Positions 17,355 to 25,528 of a stretch of 64,000 nt of DNA are shown here, in pieces. Numbering within the stretch: position 1 is the first letter of the stretch; the number at the start of each line of letters is the position of its first letter. Under the pieces are notes generated by a model, which saw nothing but the letters and a program-made list of their open reading frames with translations, was not told the DNA's origin and ran no database searches. The position numbers and the translations under genes were made by a program. Source of the DNA: JAJEEA01 sp965243615 (lineage in GTDB: Bacteria > Acidobacteriota > Vicinamibacteria > Vicinamibacterales > UBA8438); contig CBDEVO010000003.1 of the NCBI GenBank assembly GCA_965243615.1, positions 1,984,001-2,048,000 on the forward strand, read 5' to 3'.

Positions 17355-20300
17355 GGCTTCGCCTCCGGTGCCGGCTCCGCCGCCGGGGCGGCGCGGCGCG
17401 GGTCGAGCTCGCTCGCTACGGCGGGGTCCGTCTCCGGTGACGGCGCGGGCGGGGCGGCACGGCGCAGGTCGAGAGTGTGCGGTGCGGCGGGGTTCGCCTC
17501 GGGGGGACCCGGCTCGAGCGGTCCGGGGGTGTGGCCGAACGGGTGGAACCGCGTCGCCCGGCGGGTCTCCGCCTCGGCCGCGTTGACCGGGAACGTCTCG
17601 TAGCCGAGTCCGCCGGGGTGCGATACGTGATGCGTGCACCCGCCGACGGACCGGCCCGACCAGGTGTCGACGACGTCGAAGGTCAGCGGCGTGTGCACCC
17701 CGATGGTGGGATGGAGGCACGACGGGGGCTGCCACGCGCGGTAGCGCACGCCTGCCACGAGCTCGCCGTCGGTCCCGGTGGGGCGCAGCGGCAACCGCCG
17801 CCGGTTGCACGTCACCACGTGGCGCCCGTCGACCGCCCCCCGCACGAGCACCTGCAGCCGCTCGACCGACGAGTCGACGTAGCGGGCTGTCGCCCCCGCG
17901 TGGGGCTCCTCGCCCAGGACGTACCACGGCTCCCCGGCGGTGCGCAGCTCCAGCTCGACGCCGGCGCAGGCCACGCGGCCGATACGCGGGTAGCGGAACT
18001 CGAAGTGGGCGTCGAACCAGTCGACCTCGAACGGGAATCCCGCCTCGCGCAGGTCGCCGATGACCGCTTCGAAGTCGCGCCGCACGTAGTGGGGGAGCAT
18101 GAACTCGTCGTGCAGCCGGGCGCCCCAGCGCACCACCGGCCGGCGGTAGGGCCGGGCCCAGCACCACGCGACGAGCCCGCGCAGCAGGAGCTGCTGGGTC
18201 AGGCTCATCCGGGGATGGGGCGGCATCTCGAACGCCCGCAGCTCCACCAGCCCCTGCCGCCCCGAGGCGGTCTCGGGGGCGTAGAGCTTGTCGATGCAGA
18301 ACTCCGCGCGGTGGGTGTTGCCGGTGACGTCGACGAGCAGGTGGCGGAAGACGCGGTCCACCAGCCACGGCGGGCACTCGGGGCCGCTCCGGTCGATCTG
18401 CTCGAACGCGATCTCGAGCTCGGACAGGCTGTCCGGCCGCGTCTCGTCGACCCGCGGGGCCTGGCTCGTCGGTCCGATGAACAGCCCGGAGAACAGGTAC
18501 GACAGCGACGGATGGTTGATCCAGTAGGCCACGAGGCTGCGCAGCAGGTCGGGCCGGCGCAGGAACGGCGAGTCGGCCGCCGTCGGCCCTCCCAGCACCA
18601 CGTGGTTGCCGCCCCCGGTGCCGCTGTGGCGGCCGTCGAGCATGAACTTCTCGGTCCCCAGCCGGGTGTCGCGCGCCGCGTCGTAGAGCGTGGTGGTGAT
18701 GGAGACCAGCTCCTCCCAGGTCCGGGCGGGGTGGGTGTTGACCTCGATGACTCCAGGATCGGGGGTCACCTTCAGCACCGAGATCCGCGGGTCGGTCGGC
18801 GGCGGGTACCCCTCGATGACCACCGGGGTCTCCAGCTCGGCCGCGGTGTCCTCGATGCGCGCCAACAGGTCCACGTAGTCGTCGGCGGCGGCGAGGGGCG
18901 GCAGGAACACGTGGAGCCGTCCCTCGCGCGGCTGCACGACGAGGGCGGTGCGGACCACCCCGTCGGCCGATTCGCCGGTCGCCGGGGTCCGGTCGCGGGG
19001 GCTCCGCGCGGGCGTGGCGCGCCGGGGCTCGCGACGCGGCAGGATTTGCCGCGCCGGCAGCGGGCGGCGGGGCGCGAGCGGATCCTGCGCGACCACCGGC
19101 GCCGCGTGCCGCGGATCGACCCAGGCGAGCGAGTCCAGGGGCAGGCGCAGGCCGGCCGGCGAGTCGCCGGGCGTGAGGAAGAGGTGCCGGCCGCGCAGCA
19201 GCCAGAGGCCGCTCTGCCACATCGTGGCGGCGGTCGACGACGCGCGGGCCACCGGCAGCACCCAGGCGACGGGCCGGCCGAGGCCGCCCTCGAGCACGCG
19301 CCGGAGCCGCTCGCGGTCGTCCGCCCGTTTCAGCCGCGGGTCGCCCGGGAGCAGGTTGACGGGGAGCTGCCGCTCGCGGTGGAGATAGGGGAGGGGGTCT
19401 TCGTAGGCCGGCAGGACGTAGCCGGGACTGACCGCCAGCCGGTCGGCCAGCTCCCGGATCAGCGCCTCCGCCTGCGCCGGGCCGTGGCCGTGGCCGTCCG
19501 ACGGGTCGGCGACGAGCGTGCGGTTCCGCCACAGCGGCTGCCCGTCCGTGCGCCAGTAGCAGCCGAGGGCCCAGCGCGGCAGCGGCTCGCCGGGGTACTG
19601 CTTGCCCTGGCCGTCGTGCAGCAGCCCGCCGGGGCCGAACGCCCCCTGCAGGCGCCGCACGAGCTGGCCGGACAGGCGCCGCTTGGCCGGGCCGAGCGCT
19701 TCGTAGTTCCACTCGGCGCCCTCCATGTCGTCGACCGACACGAAGGTCGGCTCTCCGCCCATCGTCAGCCGAACGTCGTTCTCGGCCAGGGTCCGGTCGA
19801 TCGAGCGCCCCAGCGCGTCGACGGCCGACCAGGCCGCGTCCGAGTAGGGGCGGGTGACCCGCGGGGCCTCGCTCAGCCGGGTCACGGTCATCGCGTGGGC
19901 GAACTCGACCTCCGCCTCGGACACGCTGCCGCTGATGGGCGCGGCCGCGGCCGGCTCTGCCGTCGCCGCCACGGGCAGGTGCCCCTCGGCCGCGAACATG
20001 CCCGAGGTCGGGTCGAGCCCCACCCAGCCCGCGCCGGGCAGGTACGTCTCGACCCAGGCGTGAAGGTCGGTGAAGTCGCGGGGCGGGCCGGCCGGTCCCT
20101 CGAGCGGCGTGACGTCGGGGACGAGCTGAATCAGGTAGCCGGAGACGAAGCGCGCGGCGAGCCCGAGGTGGCGCAGGACCTGGACGAGGAGCCAGGCGCT
20201 GTCGCGGCACGAGCCGCTACCCCGCGCCAGGGTCTCGTCGCAGGTCTGGATGCCCGGTTCCATCCGGATCACGTAGTCGATGCGCTGCTCGAGCTGCTGG

Positions 20301-20746
20301 TTCAACGCAACGAGGAAATCCACCGTGCGGCGCGGCCGGGTGTCGACGGCGGCCAAGTACTTCTGCAGCTCGGGCCCCGGCGGCTCCGTCTCGAGATAGG
20401 GCCGCAGGTCTCTGGCCAGCCACGGCTCGTACTCGAACGGGAAGCTCTCGGCCGAGGCCTCGAGGAAGAAGTCGAAGGGGTTGACCACCGTCAGCTCGGC
20501 GACCAGGTCCACCTCGATGCGGAGCCGGCGCGCCGGCGTCTGGAAGACGGCGCGGGCCAGGTGGTTGCCGTGGGGGTCCTGCTGCCAGTTGAGGAAGTGG
20601 TCGGGCGGGTCGATGCGCAGCGAGTAGCTCCGGACGGGAGTGCGACAGTGCGGCGCCGGCCGCAGCCGGACGACGTGCGGCGACAGGATCACGCGCCGGT
20701 CGTACTCGTAGCTCGTCCGGTGGTTGATGGCGACCTGAATGCCCAT
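17351..20746 (-). CDS. Large transglutaminase-like protein with DUF2126 region (COG4196 type)
   Basis: A 1131-aa protein, first gene of the operon. Residues about 1-280 form a transglutaminase module (MGIQVAINHRTSYEYDRRV) with the triad Cys180 (GSGSCRDSAW), His229 (DLHAWVETYL) and Asp245 (WVGLDPTSG). From about 320 onward is the DUF2126 region, recognised by RLTMGGEPTFVSVDDMEGAEWN, RTDGQPLWRN, GGNHVVLGG and FCIDKLYAPE. Blocks such as KVTPDPGVIEVNTHPA resemble a carboxylate-amine ligase fold. The last 50 residues are a low-complexity Pro/Ala/Glu tail with an internal repeat (LDLRRAAPPAPS.. and LDPRRAAPAAEP). No signal peptide is seen; the system looks cytoplasmic. Function within the set is unproven. 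Confidence 0.88.
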   Translation of the reverse strand: MGIQVAINHRTSYEYDRRVILSPHVVRLRPAPHCRTPVRSYSLRIDPPDHFLNWQQDPHGNHLARAVFQTPARRLRIEVDLVAELTVVNPFDFFLEASAESFPFEYEPWLARDLRPYLETEPPGPELQKYLAAVDTRPRRTVDFLVALNQQLEQRIDYVIRMEPGIQTCDETLARGSGSCRDSAWLLVQVLRHLGLAARFVSGYLIQLVPDVTPLEGPAGPPRDFTDLHAWVETYLPGAGWVGLDPTSGMFAAEGHLPVAATAEPAAAAPISGSVSEAEVEFAHAMTVTRLSEAPRVTRPYSDAAWSAVDALGRSIDRTLAENDVRLTMGGEPTFVSVDDMEGAEWNYEALGPAKRRLSGQLVRRLQGAFGPGGLLHDGQGKQYPGEPLPRWALGCYWRTDGQPLWRNRTLVADPSDGHGHGPAQAEALIRELADRLAVSPGYVLPAYEDPLPYLHRERQLPVNLLPGDPRLKRADDRERLRRVLEGGLGRPVAWVLPVARASSTAATMWQSGLWLLRGRHLFLTPGDSPAGLRLPLDSLAWVDPRHAAPVVAQDPLAPRRPLPARQILPRREPRRATPARSPRDRTPATGESADGVVRTALVVQPREGRLHVFLPPLAAADDYVDLLARIEDTAAELETPVVIEGYPPPTDPRISVLKVTPDPGVIEVNTHPARTWEELVSITTTLYDAARDTRLGTEKFMLDGRHSGTGGGNHVVLGGPTAADSPFLRRPDLLRSLVAYWINHPSLSYLFSGLFIGPTSQAPRVDETRPDSLSELEIAFEQIDRSGPECPPWLVDRVFRHLLVDVTGNTHRAEFCIDKLYAPETASGRQGLVELRAFEMPPHPRMSLTQQLLLRGLVAWCWARPYRRPVVRWGARLHDEFMLPHYVRRDFEAVIGDLREAGFPFEVDWFDAHFEFRYPRIGRVACAGVELELRTAGEPWYVLGEEPHAGATARYVDSSVERLQVLVRGAVDGRHVVTCNRRRLPLRPTGTDGELVAGVRYRAWQPPSCLHPTIGVHTPLTFDVVDTWSGRSVGGCTHHVSHPGGLGYETFPVNAAEAETRRATRFHPFGHTPGPLEPGPPEANPAAPHTLDLRRAAPPAPSPETDPAVASELDPRRAAPAAEPAPEAKP

Positions 20747-20858
20747 GGAACCGACGATGCCGGTGCGCGCCGACCGCCGCGGGTCGTCTCAAGAAGCCTG
20801 GGGGCTCGCGGCGAAGTGCCCGGCCGTATTCGACCGGCGCGGTGGTTCGCCGGACCGT

Positions 20859-20890
20859 GCCGGGAGCCCGTGCGAGAACGAGCTCCCGGC
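20859..20890 (-). terminator. Hairpin downstream of the metallo-hydrolase gene
   Basis: Arms GCCGGGAGC (20859-20867) and GCTCCCGGC (20882-20890) form a perfect 9-bp stem with a 14-base loop. It lies 3' of the minus-strand metallo-hydrolase gene (stop at 20920) and upstream of the transglutaminase operon start, so a terminator insulating the two units is plausible. There is no T-tract. Confidence 0.5.
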
Positions 20891-20919
20891 CCGTCCGGGG
20901 GTGGATTCCGAGGCTCGGG

Positions 20920-21798
20920 TCACTCGAGCTCGGCGTAGATCTTCTCGGCGTTGTCCTGCGCGCTGGTCAGGGTGCCCCGGCTCATCGCGTAGTTCGCGTA
21001 GCGCTCGGGCAGGTCGAGCGAGGCCGCGGTCTCTGCCGCCGACTTGCCCTCCGCCTTGCCGGCCTCGACGGCCGCGAGGAAATCGCGGTTGAACTCGCCG
21101 AACTCGCGGAAGTCGGCCCACGTCATCACCGGGCTGTGCCCGGGGATCACGGTGTCGACGCCCGGGATGCCGTCGGCCGCGGCGAGCACCGTCCTGCCGT
21201 AGTTGATACCGCTGCCGCCGTTGTTGACGTCGATGTAGGGCGTGCCCTTCCACGCGAAGAGGTCGCCGGTGTGGGCGACGCCGAGCCCGGTGAAGACCAC
21301 GACGGAGTCGCCGCTCGTGTGGCCGGGGCCGAAGTGGTACAGGTCGATCTGGTTCTCTCCGTCGAGCAGGGTCAGCCGGTCCTCGTAAGTGGTGCCCGGC
21401 AGGTACTGCTGCCCGCTGGCGGTCTGGAACGGCGGCATGCGCTCCATGTTCGTCCGCGTGTTGACGTGGGCCACCACCTCGACCGGCTGCGCGAAGTCGA
21501 TGTTGCTCCCCACGTGGTCGCCGTGGGTGTGGGTGTTGATGATCATCGTGACCGGCTCGTCGGTCACCGTCCGGACCTTGTCGAGGATGGCCTCGCCCCA
21601 CCCCGGGTTCTTCGTGTCCACCAGGACGACGCCCTCGCCGGTGACCAGGGCCGCGGTGTTCCCGCCCCCGCCGGTGATCACGTACAGGTTGTCCTTGACG
21701 TGCTCGATCCCGGCGACGTTGCCCTGCGCCACGGGGCGGCTGACAGCCACCGCGAGTCCGATGGCGATCACCGCGGCCAGAAACGTGATGCGTCTCAT
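20920..21798 (-). CDS. Exported metallo-beta-lactamase-fold hydrolase
   Basis: A 292-aa protein with an N-terminal signal sequence (MRRITFLAAVIAIGLAVAVS). Start 21798 is chosen because GGAGG lies 7 bases upstream; an ATG 18 bases earlier lacks such a site. Zinc ligands are all visible: His90, His92, Asp94 and His95 (NTHTHGDHVG), a later His in GPGHTSGDS, Asp in HTGDLF and His in PGHSPV. The quinoprotein-relay-like pattern (EHVKDNLYVITGGGGNTA) resembles periplasmic B3-like or SoxH-like hydrolases. A TATAGT box on the minus strand (21845-21840), overlapping the stop of the upstream gene, could be its -10. Substrate unknown. Confidence 0.88.
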   Translation of the reverse strand: MRRITFLAAVIAIGLAVAVSRPVAQGNVAGIEHVKDNLYVITGGGGNTAALVTGEGVVLVDTKNPGWGEAILDKVRTVTDEPVTMIINTHTHGDHVGSNIDFAQPVEVVAHVNTRTNMERMPPFQTASGQQYLPGTTYEDRLTLLDGENQIDLYHFGPGHTSGDSVVVFTGLGVAHTGDLFAWKGTPYIDVNNGGSGINYGRTVLAAADGIPGVDTVIPGHSPVMTWADFREFGEFNRDFLAAVEAGKAEGKSAAETAASLDLPERYANYAMSRGTLTSAQDNAEKIYAELE

Positions 21799-21839
21799 CG
21801 AAGTGCCTCCGTTCATTCACGTTCCGCTAACGACGCCCA

Positions 21840-23111
21840 CTATACAACGGTCCGCCCCGCCAGCCGGTGGTCGAGGACCATCTCCTCGGTCAGGGTCGTC
21901 CCGAAGCCCGGTTCGGCGGGGGCCACGACCTCGCCGTTCTCCACCGGCGGCGACATCGCGTCGAGGATCGCCGAGCCCGCGGGGAAGCTCTCGGCCATGG
22001 TGCAGCTCGGCGAGATGAGCGCGATGGGCAGCCCCCAGGAGCTGGCGCCCCGGTGGGGGATGAGCTCGAGCCCCGCCCCCTCGACGAGCCGCGAGATGCG
22101 CCGCCCCGCGGTGGTGCCGCCGCACCACGTGATGTCGGGTTGGAGGATCTCGGCCGAGCCGAGCCGCACCAGCACCTCGAAGCCGTGCTCGGTGTACTCG
22201 TGCTCGCCGCACGCGACGCGGGTCCACCCCGGGCCGCCGCCCCCGATCCGCCGGACCAGCTCGGCGTAGCCGAACACGTCGTCGGGCGACAGCATTTCCT
22301 CCATGAAGTAGAGCCCGGCCGGCCGCAGCCGCTCCGCCACCCCCACCGCCCAGTCCGCGGTGCCGTTACGTGAGACGCAGTCGGTCATCAGGTTGCCGTC
22401 GGGCCCCAGGACGTCGCGGGCCTCGAGCACCGCCTCGATGGCCCGGTCGAGCACGTCCGGCGGGGTCAGGGGGTTCACGGGCAGGCTGCGCTTGAAGTTC
22501 CGCACCCCCGCGGCGACCCCCGCCGCCACGTCTCCCCCGGTTTGGTAGAGGGGAATGCGGTCGCGGTCGGCCCCGCCGAGCAGCTCGTGCACCGGCTGCC
22601 CCGCGTGCCTGCCCGCGATGTCCCACAGCGCGTTGTCCACCGCGCTCAGGGCCATCGCGAACACCCCGCGCCGCCCGTAGAAGATGGCCGACTGGTACAT
22701 CTGGTCCCAGAGCTGCTCGACGTTGAGGGGATCGGCGTCCATGAGCAGGTGCTTCAGGTGCCCGTCGATGATCTCGACGGCGGCGCTGCCCCCCGCCCCC
22801 ATGCCGAAGCCGGTCACCCCCTGGTCGGTCTTGATGATCGCGATGATGGCCGACGGCAACTGCTCGAACGGCCCGCCCCAGCGCCAGCGCCGTGGGTCGT
22901 CGTCGCCCGAGAACGTCGGCGCGTCGAGCAGCCCGTCCGAGCGCTGGTTGATGTAGATGGGATAGGCGCCGACGGCGCGTATCCGCAGGGCCGGCCCCTG
23001 CGCGCGGGCCGCCCGGGCCGGGCGCCCTCCCAGGGCCGCGGCCGCCGCGGCGAACCCGCCGGCCGTCTGCAGGAAGCGTCGTCGACTCGGCAGCGTCAGG
23101 TCTCGTCTCAT
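21840..23111 (-). CDS. Tat-exported mandelate racemase/muconate lactonizing enzyme family protein
   Basis: A 423-aa enolase-superfamily enzyme. The N-terminus has a twin-arginine signal (LPSRRRFLQTAGGFAAAA) followed by an Ala-rich stretch. The barrel carries the usual acid ligands in TDCVSRNG, FMEEMLSP and CGEHEY and the base His in LIPHRGASSWG, which is closest to the rhamnonate/galactarate dehydratase branch. Such enzymes abstract a proton alpha to a carboxylate and often dehydrate acid sugars. Periplasmic export is unusual for the superfamily but recurrent in soil and marine Acidobacteriota and Planctomycetes. A GGAG lies 9 bases before ATG 23111. Specific substrate cannot be read from sequence. 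Confidence 0.88.
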   Translation of the reverse strand: MRRDLTLPSRRRFLQTAGGFAAAAAALGGRPARAARAQGPALRIRAVGAYPIYINQRSDGLLDAPTFSGDDDPRRWRWGGPFEQLPSAIIAIIKTDQGVTGFGMGAGGSAAVEIIDGHLKHLLMDADPLNVEQLWDQMYQSAIFYGRRGVFAMALSAVDNALWDIAGRHAGQPVHELLGGADRDRIPLYQTGGDVAAGVAAGVRNFKRSLPVNPLTPPDVLDRAIEAVLEARDVLGPDGNLMTDCVSRNGTADWAVGVAERLRPAGLYFMEEMLSPDDVFGYAELVRRIGGGGPGWTRVACGEHEYTEHGFEVLVRLGSAEILQPDITWCGGTTAGRRISRLVEGAGLELIPHRGASSWGLPIALISPSCTMAESFPAGSAILDAMSPPVENGEVVAPAEPGFGTTLTEEMVLDHRLAGRTVV

Positions 23112-23231
23112 GTCATGTCTCCGCGATATGGGTGTGGCGCAGCGCGCGCCGAGCTGGGACGGTTCTCCCTTCAACCAGGGTCGGCCGGGCGCCAGGGCCC
23201 TCGCCGCTGGGCGCGCACTTTGTACCACGAT

Positions 23232-23696
23232 TCAACCGTCGTTGCGTCCGTGGCTCCTCGACGGTTCCTGCACGCGCTCGCCGTCTTCGGGGCCGCCGCC
23301 TGCCCGGAGCAGTTCCCACAACCCTCGGGGGGTAACGACCCGCGGGGGCGTGGCCGCGCCGGCGTCCAGGAGATCACGGTCGCCGGTCACCAGCACGTCC
23401 GCGGACCCGGCCAGGGCCGTGGCGACGATCCACCGATCGTCAGAATCGGTGTCCGGCCACGGCGCCGGCTCGACGGGCGTCGCCACGTCCGCGTGCTCGC
23501 GAACGAAACCGACGACCTCGGCGATCCGCGCGTCCGGCATGCGGAGCTTCTCCCTGAGCGTCCGCTCGAGCTCCGTGAGAACGGCCTCGCCCGCGACCAG
23601 CCGGTGCTGGGCGAGCACGAGCAGCAGGATGTCGAGGCAGAACCCGCGCGTCGCGAAGGCAGCGACCAGGACGTTGGTGTCCAGCAGGATCCTCAC
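23232..23696 (-). CDS. PIN-domain toxin of a type II toxin-antitoxin pair (COG1569-like)
   Basis: A 154-aa protein beginning MRILLDTNVLVAAF. The acidic PIN residues are present: Asp6 (LLDTN), Glu in LTELERTL, Asp in DSDDRWIVATAL and Asp in VTGDRDLLD. It should be a metal-dependent ribonuclease. Its start overlaps the antitoxin stop by 4 bp. The C-terminal 20 residues (GPEDGERVQEPSRSHGRNDG) look unstructured and may be an extension past the original end. Confidence 0.9.
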   Translation of the reverse strand: MRILLDTNVLVAAFATRGFCLDILLLVLAQHRLVAGEAVLTELERTLREKLRMPDARIAEVVGFVREHADVATPVEPAPWPDTDSDDRWIVATALAGSADVLVTGDRDLLDAGAATPPRVVTPRGLWELLRAGGGPEDGERVQEPSRSHGRNDG

Positions 23697-23908
23697 GAGA
23701 CTTCGCGGAAGACATCCTCGTCGGTCAACCAGCCGTGGGCCTCGGCGAACGGCGCGACGCGGCGCCGCAATTGTTCGAGGCGCGCGATCGCCAGTTGGCG
23801 CCGCACCGCTTCGCGCACGAACGCGCTCTTCCCCGTGCCGGTCCGCGCCGCCACGTCGCGCAGCTCGGCGTCCAGCCGGTCGTCGATACGAATGGTCAAC
23901 GTCGCCAT
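23693..23908 (-). CDS. Ribbon-helix-helix antitoxin partner of the PIN toxin
   Basis: A 71-aa protein, MATLTIRIDDRLDAELRDVAARTGTGKSAFVREAVRR, which is the classic beta strand plus two helices of CopG/Arc-type DNA-binding antitoxins; the tail (APFAEAHGWLTDEDVF) would bind the toxin. It precedes the toxin with a 4-bp overlap. Just upstream the direct repeats TGCTACA and TACTACA (around 23911-23928) may be its operator. As with other toxin-antitoxin genes here, there is no clear ribosome site. Confidence 0.88.
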   Translation of the reverse strand: MATLTIRIDDRLDAELRDVAARTGTGKSAFVREAVRRQLAIARLEQLRRRVAPFAEAHGWLTDEDVFREVS

Positions 23909-24077
23909 GTGCTACAAGGTACTACAGCTGCTGAACCCGCTTCCAGCCGCGAGGTGTGCTTCCCGGACTACACTCGCCGCGCGCGCTTCCAGCCTTCGTC
24001 GACCGGGGGGCCGCATTGGTCGCCTCGCCGGCCGCATGCGGGAGCGGGTCGGTCGGCACGTTATTCTGGTGGCGGTC

Positions 24078-24389
24078 ATGAGCAGGGACCGGCTGACCGG
24101 CGACGAGCGGAGCGCGGCAATGTCCTCGAAGTACGTCTGGTGGCAGTCGGCGGCACGCACGCTGGAGGATCAGCGGCTCCTGCTCGCGCAGATGATGACG
24201 CTCGGCACCGTCGACGACGTCCGCTGGCTGCTGACGCGGGTGTCCGAGGCCGACCTGCGCCGCGTGCTGCTCGATCCCCCGGTAGGCGTGTTCAACGGTC
24301 GCTCCTGGAGCTTCTGGTGCCGCCGGCTCGGTCTCGATCCGGCCGCGGGTCCGCCTGGGCGGCGGCTGCCGCCGCGATTGCCACGATGA
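24078..24389 (+). CDS. Small DUF6922-like protein, probable partner of the AbiEii nucleotidyltransferase
   Basis: A 103-aa protein. The core (TLEDQRLLLAQMMTLGTVDD, VRWLLTRVSEADLRRVLLDP, RSWSFWCRRLGLD) matches the pattern of small helical proteins (WRWLL..., ...FW...LG) encoded immediately before AbiEii/AbiGii-type nucleotidyltransferases; I assign it to DUF6922-like from memory. It overlaps the next start by ATGA. ATG 24120 is an alternative start that removes 14 poorly conserved residues. Expected role: antitoxin or regulatory partner, replacing the AbiEi protein of classical AbiE. Confidence 0.65.
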   Translation: MSRDRLTGDERSAAMSSKYVWWQSAARTLEDQRLLLAQMMTLGTVDDVRWLLTRVSEADLRRVLLDPPVGVFNGRSWSFWCRRLGLDPAAGPPGRRLPPRLPR

Positions 24390-25048
24390 CGTTCACGCCG
24401 ATGCTCGACGTGCTTCCGGAAGCGCAGCGCGCGCTGTGGCCGGCGCTCGGCGACCTGCCCGATTCGCTCGTTCTCTACGGCGGCACGGCGCTCGCGCTGA
24501 GGCTGGGGCACCGGTCCTCGGTCGATTTCGATTTCTTCTCCTCGGAACCGCTGAATGTCGACGCGTTGTTCGAGCTGCCCTGTGTCGCCGACGCCGAGGT
24601 CCTGCAACGCGAGCCCAATACTCTGACCGTTTCGACGAAGCCATCCAGCCACTCGCGGCCTGTCAAGGTCTCGTTCTTCGGCGGCATCGACACCGGTCGG
24701 GTGGGAGAACCCCAGCGGACCGACGACGGCGTCGTCCTGGTCGCCTCCCTCCTGGACCTGTTCGGCACGAAGCTCAAGGTGCTCCTGCAGCGCGTCGCCG
24801 CGAGGGACTACCTCGACCTCGCGGCAATCCTGCGCTCCGGCGTACCCCTCGAAGACGGACTCGGCGCCGCCGCGACCCTGTACGGTCACCGCTTTCCACC
24901 GATGGAGGCGGTGAAGGCCCTGGCGTACTTCGACGAGGGCGACGTGGCAGAGGTCGACGCTGCGACTCGCCGTTACCTGCTGGAACAGGCCGGTCGCTGG
25001 GATCTCACGGTATCCACGATTGCCCGCGCCGCGGGCACCCTCGCGTGA
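24386..25048 (+). CDS. AbiEii/AbiGii-family nucleotidyltransferase
   Basis: A 220-aa protein. The nucleotidyltransferase core is intact: LYGGTALALRLGHRSSVDFD with FFSSEPL following, the family's GGTAL...R.S.DxDF motif, then KVSFFGGID and a helical region with LLDLFGTKLKVLLQRVAARDYLDLAAIL. Related toxins transfer nucleotides to RNA or protein targets and act in abortive infection. It is translationally coupled (ATGA) to the small helical protein upstream. Two further toxin-antitoxin pairs flank it within 2 kb. Confidence 0.85.
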   Translation: MTFTPMLDVLPEAQRALWPALGDLPDSLVLYGGTALALRLGHRSSVDFDFFSSEPLNVDALFELPCVADAEVLQREPNTLTVSTKPSSHSRPVKVSFFGGIDTGRVGEPQRTDDGVVLVASLLDLFGTKLKVLLQRVAARDYLDLAAILRSGVPLEDGLGAAATLYGHRFPPMEAVKALAYFDEGDVAEVDAATRRYLLEQAGRWDLTVSTIARAAGTLA

Positions 25049-25232
25049 GGGGTGTTTCCCGGAGAGTGTCGGGTCGGCCCTGCGGGCGGCCGTCGATCCG
25101 GCGCTTCCGCGCCGTGGGTCCCGCCGCTTGATCCGTTCCGGCTCCGGTTGCAGCATGTACACATGAAGCGCACGAACCCGCCGTGAGGGCGTTTCGGGAT
25201 GGGTTCGCCTCGACGAGAGTCAGGGCCCCCGG

Positions 25233-25284
25233 TTGACGGCGAGGTCATTGAGTCAACTAGAATTCGACTCATGATTCGACTCAA
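25233..25284 (+). promoter_or_regulatory. Predicted promoter and operator of the Phd-PIN pair, leaderless start
   Basis: TTGACG (25233-25238) and TAGAAT (25258-25263) are separated by 19 bp and match the consensus at five of six positions each. The predicted transcript would begin at about 25270, directly at the ATG (25271), and no Shine-Dalgarno is present. TTGAGTC (25248-25254) is mirrored by GACTCAA (25278-25284), and ATTCGACTCA occurs twice with a 12-bp period (25262 and 25274). This fits an autoregulatory operator covering the -10 box and start codon. Confidence 0.6.
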
Positions 25285-25528
25285 CATGCACGAGGCCAAG
25301 ACCCACCTCTCGCGCTACGTCGCTCGGCTTCGGGAGGGCGAGACGATCCTGCTCTGCCGACGCAACGAGCCGATCGCGGAGATCCGGGCCCTGCCCCGGG
25401 CGCGCCGCGAGCCGCGGCCGATCGGGTTGGCCCGCGGCCGTTTCACGGTCCCGGACTCGTTCTTCGAGCCGCTGCCCGACGATGTCATCGAGTCGTTCGA
25501 GGGCGGGGGGGATCCGCCCGGGAAATGA
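25271..25528 (+). CDS. Phd/YefM-type antitoxin
   Basis: An 85-aa protein starting MIRLNMHEAKTHLSRYVARL, followed by GETILLCRRNEPIAEIRAL. This is the standard Phd/YefM fold entry (N.HEAK..LS..V...GE...I.R...P.A.I). The C-terminal part (RGRFTVPDSFFEPLPDDVIE) is the toxin-neutralising tail. It starts directly after the predicted -10 box and ends overlapping the PIN toxin start (ATGA). It should repress its own promoter through the repeats at 25248-25284. Confidence 0.9.
   Translation: MIRLNMHEAKTHLSRYVARLREGETILLCRRNEPIAEIRALPRARREPRPIGLARGRFTVPDSFFEPLPDDVIESFEGGGDPPGK

Noticed and set aside
17477..20938. 1153-aa plus-strand frame opposite the DUF2126 gene
   Set aside because: Arg/Gly/Pro-rich shadow; the minus strand carries all transglutaminase motifs.
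25049..25232. Gene between the AbiEii-type gene and the Phd-PIN promoter
   Set aside because: No frame longer than a few dozen codons with a start signal; contains only a small GGCGC/GCGCC hairpin.
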